From assembly GCF_900115125.1 (NCBI RefSeq), contig NZ_FOVJ01000002.1:372001-436000 (forward strand): a DNA stretch of 64,000 nucleotides. Reading direction: 5' to 3'. The stretch's first letter is position 1, and each line of letters starts with the position of its first letter. Below the pieces are notes generated by a model that searched no databases, was not told where the DNA came from, and worked only from the letters and a program-made list of their open reading frames with translations. The DNA is from Nitrosospira briensis (GTDB taxonomy: Bacteria > Pseudomonadota > Gammaproteobacteria > Burkholderiales > Nitrosomonadaceae). Below are positions 15,156 through 25,133 of the stretch, one piece after another. Both the position numbers and the translations under genes were made by a program.

Positions 15156-17699
15156 CTACATTTTACCCGATAGTGATTTTTTTGACGGTTGAGCCTTGAT
15201 TTTTGATTTCGTGGCTTTTGTTTCATTTTTTGCTGCTGCGCTTGCTTTTGACTTTGTATCCCTGGGCTCAAACTCGAATCCCACCTTTCCATCCGCACCC
15301 GCAACCAGATAAGCGGAGAATGGTCTTCCCTTCTTCGAAATAAACTTTGGCAACAGATCCGTTTTACCGGTATGCAACAGGTTGACCACCTGCTCGCGTT
15401 CAATGGGACGTGAGAGAATTATCTTCGCTATTTTAAAATTGCACGTGCGTGGCGAGCCCAAAGCTTTTTCGCAAGCGTAACTCATCCCGTGATCGAACAC
15501 CCTGTTGCCACACCGCGGGCATTTTCCCAGCGGCTCCCGATCGGAAAAATCAATCTCTTCCGCGCTCTCTTCGCCATCACCGCCGAAATCGAATTTCATT
15601 TCGAGTTCGTCGGTAAGCTTGACATTCGCATTGAACAGGCGCCCCATCTTGCTGCGGAAGCCCTGTAGCGGCCCCACCTCGCGCCGGGTAATCAACTGTT
15701 CCATTTCCGCTGTTTCAAACTGCCGTCCGGCAAGAATTTTCCATAATGCGAAATCGCATTGCTGGCATTGAAATTTCTTGTAAGTCTCCTGCACCACACC
15801 GCCGCATTTAGGGCAGGGAGACTTGAGCGTGGAAAAATCGCCGGTGATGGTTTCGCCGCGATGACTTTTCGCCTGCTCCACGATGTGGCTCGTCATACCG
15901 GCGATTTCTTCCATGAACTTATTACGTTCAAGTTTTCTCTGCTCGATCTGGCGCAGTTTGAATTCCCAATCACCGGTCAGTTCGGGTGACGTGAGCTCTG
16001 GCACTTTCAGACCGCGCAACAAAGTGATCAGCGAAAAAGCTTTCGCGGTAGGATGCAACTCACGACCGACGCGCTGCACGTAGTTTTCCAATACCAAGCC
16101 TTCAATGATTGAGGCGCGGGTCGCAGGCGTCCCCAGCCCCTTCGCACTCATGGCCTCCCGCAACTCTTCATCTTCCACCAGCTTGCCCGCACCTTCCATG
16201 GCAGACAGCAACGTGGCTTCGTTGAACCGGGGTGGGGGACGGGTCTGGTTGGCGATAACCTTAACCTCTTCGGCGCGAACTCGTTCCCCGGCCTGCACCT
16301 GGATCAACGTTTCATCATCGGCGCCGCTGGCACGCACTTCCTTGCCATATACAGCCTGCCAGCCCGGATTGACCATCACTTTGCCTTCGGTTTTGAAAGG
16401 CTCGCCCTCGACGCGAGTGATGCGTGTGGTAACAAGGAATTCAGCAGCAGGATAAAAAATTGCCACGAAGCGCTTCGTGACGAGATCGTAAAGCTTTGCT
16501 TCCGCCTCGTTCAGCGCTTTAGGCTCAAGCGAAGTCGGGATGATGGCGAAGTGATCGGAAATTTTGGCGTCGTTGAAAATACGCTTGTTGGGCTTGACCC
16601 AGTCTGCCTTGAGAACCTGTTTGGCAAATACGCCGTAACGGGTTTTCTTGAGAGAACCCAGAGTGTCTCTGACAGTTGAAATGTAGTCTTCCGGCAATGC
16701 GCGCGAGTCCGTTCGCGGATAAGTCAGCACCTTATGTTTTTCATACAATGCCTGAGCCAGCCCAAGCGTTGTCTTGGCGGAGAAACCAAAGCGTCCGTTG
16801 GCGTCGCGCTGCAAGCTGGTAAGATCGTACAGCAACGGGCAGATTTCCGTGGCGGGCTTGCTTTCTTCACTGACGATACCGTGTTTACTCTGGCATTTGA
16901 TTTGAATAGCCTTGGCGCCGGCCTCATCCCATATCCGCTCGGCTTTTTGTTCAACATCCTGTTTGTCTTTGGAAAACTTCTCGTCGAACCAGCGGCCGTC
17001 GTATTTTCCAGCACCGGCCGCAAACGTGCCATGCACCTCCCAGTAATTGCGAGGAACGAATTTCTTGATGATATCTTCCCGCTCGATCAGGATTGCCAAT
17101 GTAGGTGTTTGTACCCGGCCCACGGTCGTCTTATGGAAACCGCCTTCCTGCGAGTTGAATGCCGTCATCGCCCGTGTGCCGTTTATGCCCACCAGCCAGT
17201 CGGCCTCCGAGCGGCTTACCGCCGCTTCCGCCAGTGGCTGCACAGCTTCGTCATCGAGCAGTTTCGTAAAACCGTCCTGGATCGAAGCGGGCGTCATCGA
17301 TTGCAACCAAAGCCGTTTTACCGGTTTGTTGGTCCCCACATGACGTGTGATGTACCGAAAGATCAGCTCCCCTTCGCGTCCTGCATCACAGGCGTTGATA
17401 AGCGAATCAACATCCCTGCGTTTTATGAGCTTGGTCAACAGCTTTAGCCGCGATTCGGTTTTCTCGATGGGATTGAGATCAAAGTGCGGCGGGATGATGG
17501 GCAGGTTGGCGAAACTCCATTTTCCCCGTTTGACTTCGTATTGCTCGGGTACGGCCAGCTCAAGCAGATGCCCCACCGCAGACGAAAGCACGAATTTGTC
17601 GTTTTCGAAGTAATCAGCGTGTTTGACAAATCCGCCCAGGACGCGCGCAATGTCGGCGGCGACAGAAGGTTTCTCTGCAATAATCAAAGTCTTGCCCAT
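15156..17699 (-). CDS. topB: DNA topoisomerase III (type IA)
   Basis: Start ATG at 17699 with GGAG just upstream gives 847 residues opening MGKTLIIAEKPSVAADIARV, the Toprim start of the family; an extension to 17723 is less likely. LTYPRTDSRALP carries the active-site Tyr that forms the 5'-phosphotyrosyl link. The C-terminus has two zinc-ribbon-like Cys clusters (CPKCGG...CQQC and CPRCGNR...C...C), followed by a Lys/Ser/Ala-rich tail. TopB relaxes and decatenates DNA behind forks. It is far longer than E. coli TopB (about 650) because of the added zinc domains, a layout common in betaproteobacteria. Confidence 0.93.
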   Translation of the reverse strand: MGKTLIIAEKPSVAADIARVLGGFVKHADYFENDKFVLSSAVGHLLELAVPEQYEVKRGKWSFANLPIIPPHFDLNPIEKTESRLKLLTKLIKRRDVDSLINACDAGREGELIFRYITRHVGTNKPVKRLWLQSMTPASIQDGFTKLLDDEAVQPLAEAAVSRSEADWLVGINGTRAMTAFNSQEGGFHKTTVGRVQTPTLAILIEREDIIKKFVPRNYWEVHGTFAAGAGKYDGRWFDEKFSKDKQDVEQKAERIWDEAGAKAIQIKCQSKHGIVSEESKPATEICPLLYDLTSLQRDANGRFGFSAKTTLGLAQALYEKHKVLTYPRTDSRALPEDYISTVRDTLGSLKKTRYGVFAKQVLKADWVKPNKRIFNDAKISDHFAIIPTSLEPKALNEAEAKLYDLVTKRFVAIFYPAAEFLVTTRITRVEGEPFKTEGKVMVNPGWQAVYGKEVRASGADDETLIQVQAGERVRAEEVKVIANQTRPPPRFNEATLLSAMEGAGKLVEDEELREAMSAKGLGTPATRASIIEGLVLENYVQRVGRELHPTAKAFSLITLLRGLKVPELTSPELTGDWEFKLRQIEQRKLERNKFMEEIAGMTSHIVEQAKSHRGETITGDFSTLKSPCPKCGGVVQETYKKFQCQQCDFALWKILAGRQFETAEMEQLITRREVGPLQGFRSKMGRLFNANVKLTDELEMKFDFGGDGEESAEEIDFSDREPLGKCPRCGNRVFDHGMSYACEKALGSPRTCNFKIAKIILSRPIEREQVVNLLHTGKTDLLPKFISKKGRPFSAYLVAGADGKVGFEFEPRDTKSKASAAAKNETKATKSKIKAQPSKKSLSGKM

Positions 17700-17887
17700 G
17701 AAACTCCAGGTGAAAGTCTGCAAACCGGCAACAGCTGTGGCCAGTAGGGGAGGTTTTTTCTTGCAACTTCAATCCCCGTGTATGATAGCAAGAACTTGGC
17801 CGTTCACTTTCGCTTGCACCAACTGCCGGATTTAGGTTCGGCCGCTTTTCCATTATAAAGAACTAAGCGGCGCGACGCTGCGATGAT

Positions 17888-18997
17888 CTATCTCAGTCGT
17901 TGATAACGCCCGCCAGGCAGACTTGCCACCAGGCCATTCAATTCGAAAGCCAATAGCATCGCTGATACCCTTTCTACCGTCAAGCCGCTCCTGACACACA
18001 GGGAATCGATATTGGTAATGTCATGTCCCAGATACTTCAGCAGCACTGATTCGTCACCCTCAGGTTCATCAGCCTCACGGCGTTCACTATGGGCGGGCCG
18101 CCGGGATTTCAACTCGCCCGGCATTTCGTCTCTTAATTCATCCAGAATATCGCCGGCGCTTTCGACCAGTTTTGCCCCATCCTTGATGAGTGCATGGCAG
18201 CCTTTTGACAGAGGCGAATGAATGGAACCGGGGATGGCAAATACTTCTCGTCCCTGTTCCAATGCCTGTCTGGCAGTAATGAGCGAGCCGCTGCGTAGTG
18301 CGGCCTCCACCACAAGACACCCGTGGCTCATGCCGCTGATAATGCGATTACGGCGTGGAAAATTGCTGGCAATGGCCGGGGTGCCCAAGGGAAACTCGGA
18401 AATGAGCGCGCCCTTTTGCGCCAGTTCATGGGCCAACTCGCGATTGCTCGCCGGGTACACGAGATCCAGTCCGGTTCCTACTACTGCAATGCTGGCGGCG
18501 CCCCCCTGCAAGCCTCCACGGTGTGCCGCGGCATCGATACCGGAGGCCATTCCGCTGACGATACACAACCCCGCATTACTTGCCGCTTCAGCAAAAGCTT
18601 CCGCATTGGCAAGCCCCTGGGGCGTGGCATTGCGGCTCCCGACTATGGCGAGTTTCGATGACTTCAGCAGTTCGCGCTTTCCCTTTAGATAGAGGAGCGG
18701 AGGAGGGTCGGGAATGTTGAGCAGCAGCGAAGGGTAGTCGGAATCGGCGAGCGTAACAACCGAATTTGACGAGTCTTCCAGCCAGTCGAGCGAGGCAGTA
18801 ATCCTTTTTTCGTCCGCGCCCTGCACAATGTTGTACGCTACCTTTTTTTTTACCACCCGTTCGAGCGAGGCGATATTCGCGGAAAAAATTTTCGCGGGAC
18901 TTCCGAACGCTACCAGCAACCGCCGGGTTGAGTCGTCACCCAGGCCGTCAATCAAGCCAAGGGCGAGCCAGGCCTCGATATCGCTCATCGACTTCAT
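17888..18997 (-). CDS. dprA: DNA processing protein DprA (Smf)
   Basis: Start chosen at ATG 18997 with AAGGA 4-5 nt upstream, giving 369 residues; an in-frame extension to 19060 is possible. An N-terminal SAM/HhH-like region (WLALGLIDGLGDDSTRRLL) precedes the Rossmann-like DprA core with LAIVGSRNATPQG, SGMASGIDAAAHRG, VVGTGLDLVYP and SHGCLVVEA. The C-terminal winged helix (about residues 300-369) is the part that meets RecA or single-stranded DNA in some species. DprA loads RecA on incoming DNA during natural transformation. It is divergent from def, as in many proteobacteria. Confidence 0.93.
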   Translation of the reverse strand: MKSMSDIEAWLALGLIDGLGDDSTRRLLVAFGSPAKIFSANIASLERVVKKKVAYNIVQGADEKRITASLDWLEDSSNSVVTLADSDYPSLLLNIPDPPPLLYLKGKRELLKSSKLAIVGSRNATPQGLANAEAFAEAASNAGLCIVSGMASGIDAAAHRGGLQGGAASIAVVGTGLDLVYPASNRELAHELAQKGALISEFPLGTPAIASNFPRRNRIISGMSHGCLVVEAALRSGSLITARQALEQGREVFAIPGSIHSPLSKGCHALIKDGAKLVESAGDILDELRDEMPGELKSRRPAHSERREADEPEGDESVLLKYLGHDITNIDSLCVRSGLTVERVSAMLLAFELNGLVASLPGGRYQRLR

Positions 18998-19356
18998 TTT
19001 ATCCTTGTCAATGGTAGCTTTTTCTCGCGGGCACATGCGAACCGGTTGAATTGCCTGCATGACAGCGAAGCTGAACGGTTTGAACCGGGATACGTCTCAC
19101 GCGGACACTCGTCTGAAAAGAAAAGAAGATGTATCGCGCCCGCTCTCATTCTGAATCCGGGGGGGCGTGGCGCGAAGGCTGGAAAACGGGTTTCCTGCGA
19201 AATCAGATATAATGAACCTTACACCGAACCTGGAACAGCGTTTTCCGCCCTTAGAGGACGTGGAGGGAAATATCGTAACAGCACTGTTTGAATTTTGCAT
19301 TCAGATTATTTAATGTTCAAGCTCCGCTAGTTCCCGCAAACCCTGCAAACCTGTTT
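18998..19356. promoter_or_regulatory. divergent dprA/def control region
   Basis: A 359-nt region without a convincing gene. It holds a perfect TATAAT at 19208-19213 reading toward def, but no good -35 box at the right distance. It may carry promoters for both dprA and def; I see no operator or riboswitch structure. Confidence 0.35.
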
Positions 19357-19860
19357 ATGGCACTTCTAAAAATATTGCAATATCCGGATGAACGGCTGCA
19401 TACCATCGCGAGCCCGGTATCGGAAGTTACGCATGAAATTCGCACTCTGCTGGAGGATATGGCGGAAACAATGTATGCCGCGCCTGGAATTGGACTGGCG
19501 GCGACCCAGGTCGATGTGCATCTGCGGGCAATCGTGATTGACATTTCCGATACGCATGACCAGTTGCATGTGTTGATCAATCCAGAAATCATCTCGCAAA
19601 GCGGCGAATCCGAGTATGAAGAAGGTTGTTTGTCGGTACCGGGAATATTCGGGAAAGTACCACGCGCCGAGCGGATCACGGTCGAGGCGCTGGATCGGGA
19701 CGGAAAGCTTTACACACTTGAAGCCGATGGCTTGCTCGCCGTGTGTATTCAGCATGAAATAGATCATTTGGCAGGCAAGGTATTTGTCGAGTACTGGTCG
19801 CGGATGAAGCAAACGCGTATTCAGGCCAAATTCAAAAAGCAGCGGCGAAAAGTAATGTGA
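19357..19860 (+). CDS. def: peptide deformylase
   Basis: Start ATG at 19357 gives 167 residues beginning [14 protein letters not shown], the usual start of the family; longer in-frame forms from 19288 are unlikely. The three signature motifs are intact: [16 protein letters not shown] (metal Cys) and [12 protein letters not shown] (two metal His plus catalytic Glu). It removes the formyl group from nascent proteins. It is followed by fmt, which adds that formyl group, 99 nt downstream. Confidence 0.95.
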   Translation: MALLKILQYPDERLHTIASPVSEVTHEIRTLLEDMAETMYAAPGIGLAATQVDVHLRAIVIDISDTHDQLHVLINPEIISQSGESEYEEGCLSVPGIFGKVPRAERITVEALDRDGKLYTLEADGLLAVCIQHEIDHLAGKVFVEYWSRMKQTRIQAKFKKQRRKVM

Positions 19861-19959
19861 TATCGGAATTTTGCCGGCAAACGCGGGACACCCGAGGGAC
19901 CTCCTGATTAATAAACGAAGCAATTGCGGCATGCCTTTGAATATTTTCGCACTCGTTAC

Positions 19960-20895
19960 ATGAGAATCATTTTCGCTGGTACCCCGCCATTTGCCGCTCC
20001 TGCTCTTCAATCCCTGCTCAATGCCGGACATGAAGTCGCATTGGTGTTGACTCAACCTGACCGTCCGGCCGGCCGTGGCATGAGAACTGCCTCAAGCGTA
20101 ATCAAATTGCTGGCGCAGGAATACAAACTTGCCCTGTTGCAGCCACATTCGCTCAAACAGCCCGAGCTGCACGGACAACTGGACGCCGCCGGTGCGGATA
20201 TTATGGTCGTCGCCGCTTATGGAATAATCCTGCCTTCCGCGATTTTAAGCATACCAAGGCTTGGCTGCCTTAACGTTCATGCTTCCTTGCTGCCGCGCTG
20301 GCGAGGCGCGGCGCCTATTCAGAGGGCGATATTGGCAGGTGACCGGGAAACCGGAATCACGATCATGCAAATGGATCGAGGCCTCGATACCGGCGCCATG
20401 CTATTGCAGAAAAGCATTCCCATCGAACAGGATGACAGCGCCCAAACTCTGCACGACAAACTTGCGCTGCTGGGAGCGCAGTGCATTGTGGAAGCACTGG
20501 CATTTTTGCAACAGGGAAAACTTCATGCAATTCCCCAGGATGAAACCGCCGCCACCTATGCATCGAAACCGGAAAAATACGAAGCTGAAATTGACTGGCG
20601 GCTGGATGCGGAAAATATCAACCGTACAGTGCGCGCTTTCAATCCTCGTCCTGGGGCGCATTCCCGGATAGCTGGAGCACCAATGAAAATATGGCAGGCA
20701 AGCACGGGGACGGATTCGGCTGGAAAACCGGGAGAAATCGTTGCGGTAACGCGCCACGGCATTGTGGTTGCATGCGGTGAGGGTTCGCTCGTACTGGAAA
20801 TCGTACAGAAATCCGGCGGAAAAAAATTGAGCGCAGCAGAATTTCTTTCAGGGCATCCATTGCGGCCAGGCGATCGCTTTGAACGCCGCGAATGA
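19960..20895 (+). CDS. fmt: methionyl-tRNA formyltransferase
   Basis: A 311-residue protein from ATG 19960 (MRIIFAGTPPFAAPALQSL). SLLPRWRGAAPIQRAI contains the loop that binds formyl-tetrahydrofolate, and GITIMQMDRGLDTGAML follows as in the family. The C-terminal OB-like domain (from about residue 210) binds the initiator tRNA. An in-frame upstream TTG start at 19924 adds a sequence unlike the family. The stop overlaps the rsmB start (ATGA). Confidence 0.95.
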   Translation: MRIIFAGTPPFAAPALQSLLNAGHEVALVLTQPDRPAGRGMRTASSVIKLLAQEYKLALLQPHSLKQPELHGQLDAAGADIMVVAAYGIILPSAILSIPRLGCLNVHASLLPRWRGAAPIQRAILAGDRETGITIMQMDRGLDTGAMLLQKSIPIEQDDSAQTLHDKLALLGAQCIVEALAFLQQGKLHAIPQDETAATYASKPEKYEAEIDWRLDAENINRTVRAFNPRPGAHSRIAGAPMKIWQASTGTDSAGKPGEIVAVTRHGIVVACGEGSLVLEIVQKSGGKKLSAAEFLSGHPLRPGDRFERRE

Positions 20896-22190
20896 TCAAG
20901 ATTCAGCGTTTGGCTGCCGCAACGGTGGTAAAGGTGCTGGGGGGCGCAAGCCTGACTGCGGTATTGCAGGAAACGTGGCGCGCCCATTCCGATCTCTCGG
21001 GGCAACAGCGCGGCGCAATTCAGGACCTGAGCTATGGCGTACTGCGCTTTTATGGCCAACTCGATGCCTTGCTTGGCTTCTTGCTGAACAAGCCGCTGAA
21101 GGACCAGGACCTGCGTAGTTTATTATTGGTCGGTTTATATCAGCTGGAATACAGTAAGGCGGCGCCCCATGCCGTGGTGAACAGTGCCGTGTCCGCTTCT
21201 CGCAGCCTCGGCGGCAGCAAGAACAAGCAGGACGTGGGTAGCCTGGTCAACGCCGTCCTGCGCAGCTTCATGCGTAAACGTGCGACACTGCTTGAGCAGG
21301 CAGCCGAAAGCGAGGTAGGACGTTACTCGCACCCGCAATGGTGGATAGATAGACTTCGCCTGCAATATCCCGAGAACTACGAGGCAGTATTGGAGGCGGG
21401 CAACAAGCGGCCGCCCATGACGCTGCGAGTCAACCGGCGCAGGATAGGGGTTGAGGAATATCTGAGCCTTCTAAGCCAGGCTGGCATGGAGGCAAAACTG
21501 TCAGAAAATGGCGTGCTTACTGACGCGGTTGCGCTGGCACAACCCCTGGCTGTGGAAAAACTGCCTGGATTCGCGGAGGGTCTGGTATCGGTTCAGGATG
21601 AAGGCGCCCAGATGGCAGCGCCATTACTGGATGCGCGCAGCGGCATGCGTGTTCTGGACGCGTGCGCCGCTCCAGGAGGAAAAAGTGCACATTTGCTGGA
21701 ATTGGCCGAGGTAGAGTTAACCGCCATAGACAATGACATCGCGCGAGTAGCGCGCATAAAACAGAATTTTTCCCGGCTGGGCCTTGAAGCATATCGCGTC
21801 ATTCATGGCGACGCATCGGAGCCGGCAGCATGGTGGGACGGAAGACAATTCGATCGCATTCTGGCGGATGTTCCCTGCTCTGCTTCTGGCGTGACGCGCC
21901 GTCATCCGGATATAAAATGGCTGAGGCGGGAAAGCGACCTTCCCCGATTTGTCGCGAAACAGCGGGAGATCCTTGACGTCCTTTGGCAGATCCTCGCCAG
22001 AGGTGGTAAATTGCTCTACGTCACCTGTTCTGTATTTGCCGAGGAAAACGGACTGCAGGTGGAAAACTTTTTGCGCCGTCATGCGGACGCTCGTCTTCTG
22101 CCTCTTTCCCTGGTTGACATAACCGACGGGCAACTACTGCCGAATTCCCATCATGACGGTTTTTTTTATGCTCTGTTTCACAAAGCCTGA
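20892..22190 (+). CDS. rsmB: 16S rRNA (cytosine-967-C5)-methyltransferase
   Basis: A 432-residue protein with an N-terminal NusB-like RNA-binding domain (residues 1-140) and a C-terminal SAM methyltransferase. DACAAPGGKSAHLLEL binds SAM; DVPCSASGVTRRHPD and the later VTCSVFAEENG hold the two conserved Cys, the second being the catalytic nucleophile in the family. It overlaps fmt by four bases and the following DUF4390 gene by 38 bases, so the unit is tightly packed. Confidence 0.95.
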   Translation: MIKIQRLAAATVVKVLGGASLTAVLQETWRAHSDLSGQQRGAIQDLSYGVLRFYGQLDALLGFLLNKPLKDQDLRSLLLVGLYQLEYSKAAPHAVVNSAVSASRSLGGSKNKQDVGSLVNAVLRSFMRKRATLLEQAAESEVGRYSHPQWWIDRLRLQYPENYEAVLEAGNKRPPMTLRVNRRRIGVEEYLSLLSQAGMEAKLSENGVLTDAVALAQPLAVEKLPGFAEGLVSVQDEGAQMAAPLLDARSGMRVLDACAAPGGKSAHLLELAEVELTAIDNDIARVARIKQNFSRLGLEAYRVIHGDASEPAAWWDGRQFDRILADVPCSASGVTRRHPDIKWLRRESDLPRFVAKQREILDVLWQILARGGKLLYVTCSVFAEENGLQVENFLRRHADARLLPLSLVDITDGQLLPNSHHDGFFYALFHKA

Positions 22191-22791
22191 GTCCATCGTA
22201 CGGTTATTGCGCGCCGGCATGATAACGCTGCTGACCGTCCTGGTGTCGCCGATGGCCACAGCACAGGCGGAAGGGGGCATACAGATAACGTCCATAAAGC
22301 TGGAAGCGGCGGACGACGGTTATCAGTTTGATGCCGATTTCGAGATAACGCTCAACCACAAACTGGAATACGCACTCGAGAAAGGTATCGTGCTTTATTT
22401 CGTAACCGAACTCAACCTGATGAATTCGCGCTGGTATTGGCTGGACGAGAGAATTGCTCATAGCAGAGTGCGGGAAGGGCTGAGTTATTACGCCCTGACT
22501 CGCCAATACCGGTTGAGCCGTGGCGCGTTGTCGCAGAACTTTGGCACGCTGAAGGAAGCGTTGCAGGCTCTGAGCCGGGTACGCAATCGTCCCATTATCG
22601 CGAGTTCCGAGGTAAAGCAGAACACTGAATATACTGTCGAATTACGCATGCGGCTCGATATTGCCGCATTGCCTAAACCGTTCCAGGTCGAGACGCTGGG
22701 CGGGTCGAAGGAGTGGGACCTTAGCTCCGGCATATTGAGATGGAATACGATATTGCCGCCACAGAGACATTCGGGCAGCAACACGCCGTGA
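22153..22791 (+). CDS. DUF4390 family exported protein
   Basis: A 212-residue protein with an N-terminal hydrophobic export segment (residues about 20-38, ending near MATAQA) and then a beta-rich domain: IQITSIKLEAADDGYQFDA, ALEKGIVLYFVTELNL and RYSHWW-like aromatic content (here SRWYWLDERIAHSR). This is the DUF4390 pattern, found between rsmB and ntrY in many betaproteobacteria. Function unknown; position suggests a periplasmic input or partner of the NtrY-like kinase. Its TGA overlaps a GTG of the next gene (GTGA). A later start at ATG 22219 is possible. Confidence 0.8.
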   Translation: MTVFFMLCFTKPESIVRLLRAGMITLLTVLVSPMATAQAEGGIQITSIKLEAADDGYQFDADFEITLNHKLEYALEKGIVLYFVTELNLMNSRWYWLDERIAHSRVREGLSYYALTRQYRLSRGALSQNFGTLKEALQALSRVRNRPIIASSEVKQNTEYTVELRMRLDIAALPKPFQVETLGGSKEWDLSSGILRWNTILPPQRHSGSNTP

Positions 22792-24959
22792 AGTACGTAA
22801 TTATCATCAGCGCGGGGCTAGGCGCAGTCATGCTGTTCCTGCTTGCCACAGCGGGGGCCGATACAGGGCTTTTCGACCGGAAATACCGGCTTTTGATCCG
22901 GCTCAACGTCGGCTTCGTATTGTTTCTGATGGCCGTGGTGGGATACCTGCTATGGAGACTCAGGCGCAGGCTTAACGCCGGGGTATTTGGATCCCGGCTG
23001 GCGTTGCGCCTGTTGCTGATCTTTTCGCTCATGGCCGTTCTCCCCGGTGCGCTGGTATATGGCATATCGGTGCAATTCCTGGGTAAGAGCATCGAATCAT
23101 GGTTCGACGTCAAGGTGGACCGGGCGCTCGAGGGGGGCTTGAATCTGGGACGCAACATCCTCGACAATCTCGTGGAGGATCTTCACAATAAAGCGCGGAC
23201 TACCGCGCTTACCCTGTCCGAGCAATCGGAGCCGCCGCTGCTGACACTGAGCCGGCTCGTAAAGCAATCACAGATACAGGAAGCCACACTGTTCGATTAC
23301 GACGGTAGCGTAGCCGTGTTCTCGCGCGCGGATGATACCGCGCCCGTTCCCCAAGCGTTAAGCACCGCGCTCATGCATCAGTTAAAGACGGAAGAATCGT
23401 ACCGGGCGGTGGAATCCATTCCCGGCAAGGGCTTGTATTTAAAGGTGCTGATGCCGATTCAAGCGGCAGAAGGGGCAAATGATAGCCAAGTCTTGCAGTT
23501 GTTGCAGCCAGTACCGAAACAACTTGCCGAAGATGCGGAAATAGTGCAGGGCGCGTTTCGGGATTATCAGGAATTGCTGCTATCACGCGAAGGCTTGAAA
23601 AGCCTTTACGGCGTGACGCTCACACTGGCACTGCTGCTCTCGCTTTTTTCCGCTCTGGCTGCGGCATTTCTGATCAGCGAACGGCTGAGTGCGCCTTTGG
23701 GCATGCTGGCAGAAGGGACCCGTGCTGTCGCGCAAGGCGACTTTAGCAGGCGCCATCCGGTGCAAAGCCGGGATGAGCTGGGAGTACTGACCGAATCCTT
23801 TAATCTGATGACTCATCAACTGGAAGAAGCCCGCACGATGGCACAACGCCATCAGCAGGAAGTGGAAAGCGCCAGAGCCTACCTGGAAAACGTACTGGCC
23901 AACCTTTCCTCAGGCGTCCTGGTATTTGATGAAAATCTACGAATGCGTACCGGGAATCTGAGTGCAGAACAAATTCTGAAGGTTCCACTGTCCGGTCTCC
24001 AGGGCCTGACAATTGAAGAATGCGCAATGCGCCAACCTCAACTGGACTCTTTCAAAACCGAGATTCTCGAGGGGTTTCATTCGGGAAAAAAGGGTGAGTG
24101 GCAGTGTCAGCTGGAGCGATCGAGAGATGGGGCCAACCAGGTATTGCTGCTGCGCGGGACACGTCTCCCCGATGAGTCGGGCGGGGGCGGTGTCGTGGTA
24201 TTTGATGACATAACCAATCTGTTGCAGGCTCAGCGTACCGCCGCATGGGGAGAGGTGGCGCGCCGCCTGGCCCATGAAATCAAGAATCCCCTGACCCCGA
24301 TACAGCTTTCCGCCGAACGCGTGCAGCACAAGCTTGCGGATAAGCTGGGCCGGGACGATGCGCAAATCTTGAGGCGGTCCACTGAGACAATCGTCAACCA
24401 GGTGGAAGCGCTCAAAAAAATGGTTAACGAATTCAGCGAATATGCCCGCGCACCCGAGCTGGAGTTTCATCTCCTGGACTTTAATGGCCTGGTTCGGGAA
24501 ATTCTTGCATTATATGAAGCCGCAGGCTCTGCAACGCCAGGAAATCCGCAACCACGAATTTATTTGACGCTGGCTCCCGACCTCCCGGCGGTGAGAGGTG
24601 ATTCAGCGCGGCTGCGCCAGGTTATACATAACCTGCTGCAGAACGCACAGGATACGTTGATAGGAGTGGCGGAACCGGCCATCATGGTCCGAACCGAACC
24701 CGCGCCGGGCGGAATACGATTTAGCGTAAGCGATAACGGTGGCGGCTTTTCCGAGCAGGTCCGGGCGAGGGTGTTCGAGCCTTATGTGACCACTAAATCA
24801 AAAGGTACAGGACTGGGGCTGCCCATTGTCAAAAAAATAATTGAAGAACACCGCGGCATGATACAAATCGAAAATATTCAGCCGCGGGGCGCCCGAATTT
24901 CAATAACCCTGCCTGCCACCAGGAAAAACAGTGTAGACGCATACCGGACAGCCATGTAA
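22788..24959 (+). CDS. ntrY: NtrY-like membrane sensor histidine kinase
   Basis: I prefer GTG 22788, which overlaps the DUF4390 stop and puts the first membrane helix (KYVIIISAGLGAVMLFLL) right at the N-terminus; an ATG at 22740 would add 16 residues. About 723 residues: three N-terminal helices, a periplasmic sensor segment, a further helix near LTLALLLSLFSALAAAFLIS, HAMP (RLSAPLGMLAEGTRAVAQGD), PAS, and a kinase core with HEIKNPLTPIQLSAERVQHKL (phospho-accepting His), DNGGGFSEQ and GTGLGLPIVKKI. NtrY family kinases respond to nitrogen or redox state. Followed by the ntrX-like gene. Confidence 0.88.
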   Translation: MKYVIIISAGLGAVMLFLLATAGADTGLFDRKYRLLIRLNVGFVLFLMAVVGYLLWRLRRRLNAGVFGSRLALRLLLIFSLMAVLPGALVYGISVQFLGKSIESWFDVKVDRALEGGLNLGRNILDNLVEDLHNKARTTALTLSEQSEPPLLTLSRLVKQSQIQEATLFDYDGSVAVFSRADDTAPVPQALSTALMHQLKTEESYRAVESIPGKGLYLKVLMPIQAAEGANDSQVLQLLQPVPKQLAEDAEIVQGAFRDYQELLLSREGLKSLYGVTLTLALLLSLFSALAAAFLISERLSAPLGMLAEGTRAVAQGDFSRRHPVQSRDELGVLTESFNLMTHQLEEARTMAQRHQQEVESARAYLENVLANLSSGVLVFDENLRMRTGNLSAEQILKVPLSGLQGLTIEECAMRQPQLDSFKTEILEGFHSGKKGEWQCQLERSRDGANQVLLLRGTRLPDESGGGGVVVFDDITNLLQAQRTAAWGEVARRLAHEIKNPLTPIQLSAERVQHKLADKLGRDDAQILRRSTETIVNQVEALKKMVNEFSEYARAPELEFHLLDFNGLVREILALYEAAGSATPGNPQPRIYLTLAPDLPAVRGDSARLRQVIHNLLQNAQDTLIGVAEPAIMVRTEPAPGGIRFSVSDNGGGFSEQVRARVFEPYVTTKSKGTGLGLPIVKKIIEEHRGMIQIENIQPRGARISITLPATRKNSVDAYRTAM

Positions 24960-25133
24960 TGAATCAATCTGAGCGGCCAGCGGCTACTCATAACATAATA
25001 CCGTGATGACTCCAGATCGAGATATCGAACCGGAATCGCGGCACGCAGCGTCCTTGATAATTTTTTTGCGAGGCTATGCCGGGGCTGCGTTAGATAAAGC
25101 AATCTTATACCTCGTAAGCGTGACTCCTGAATT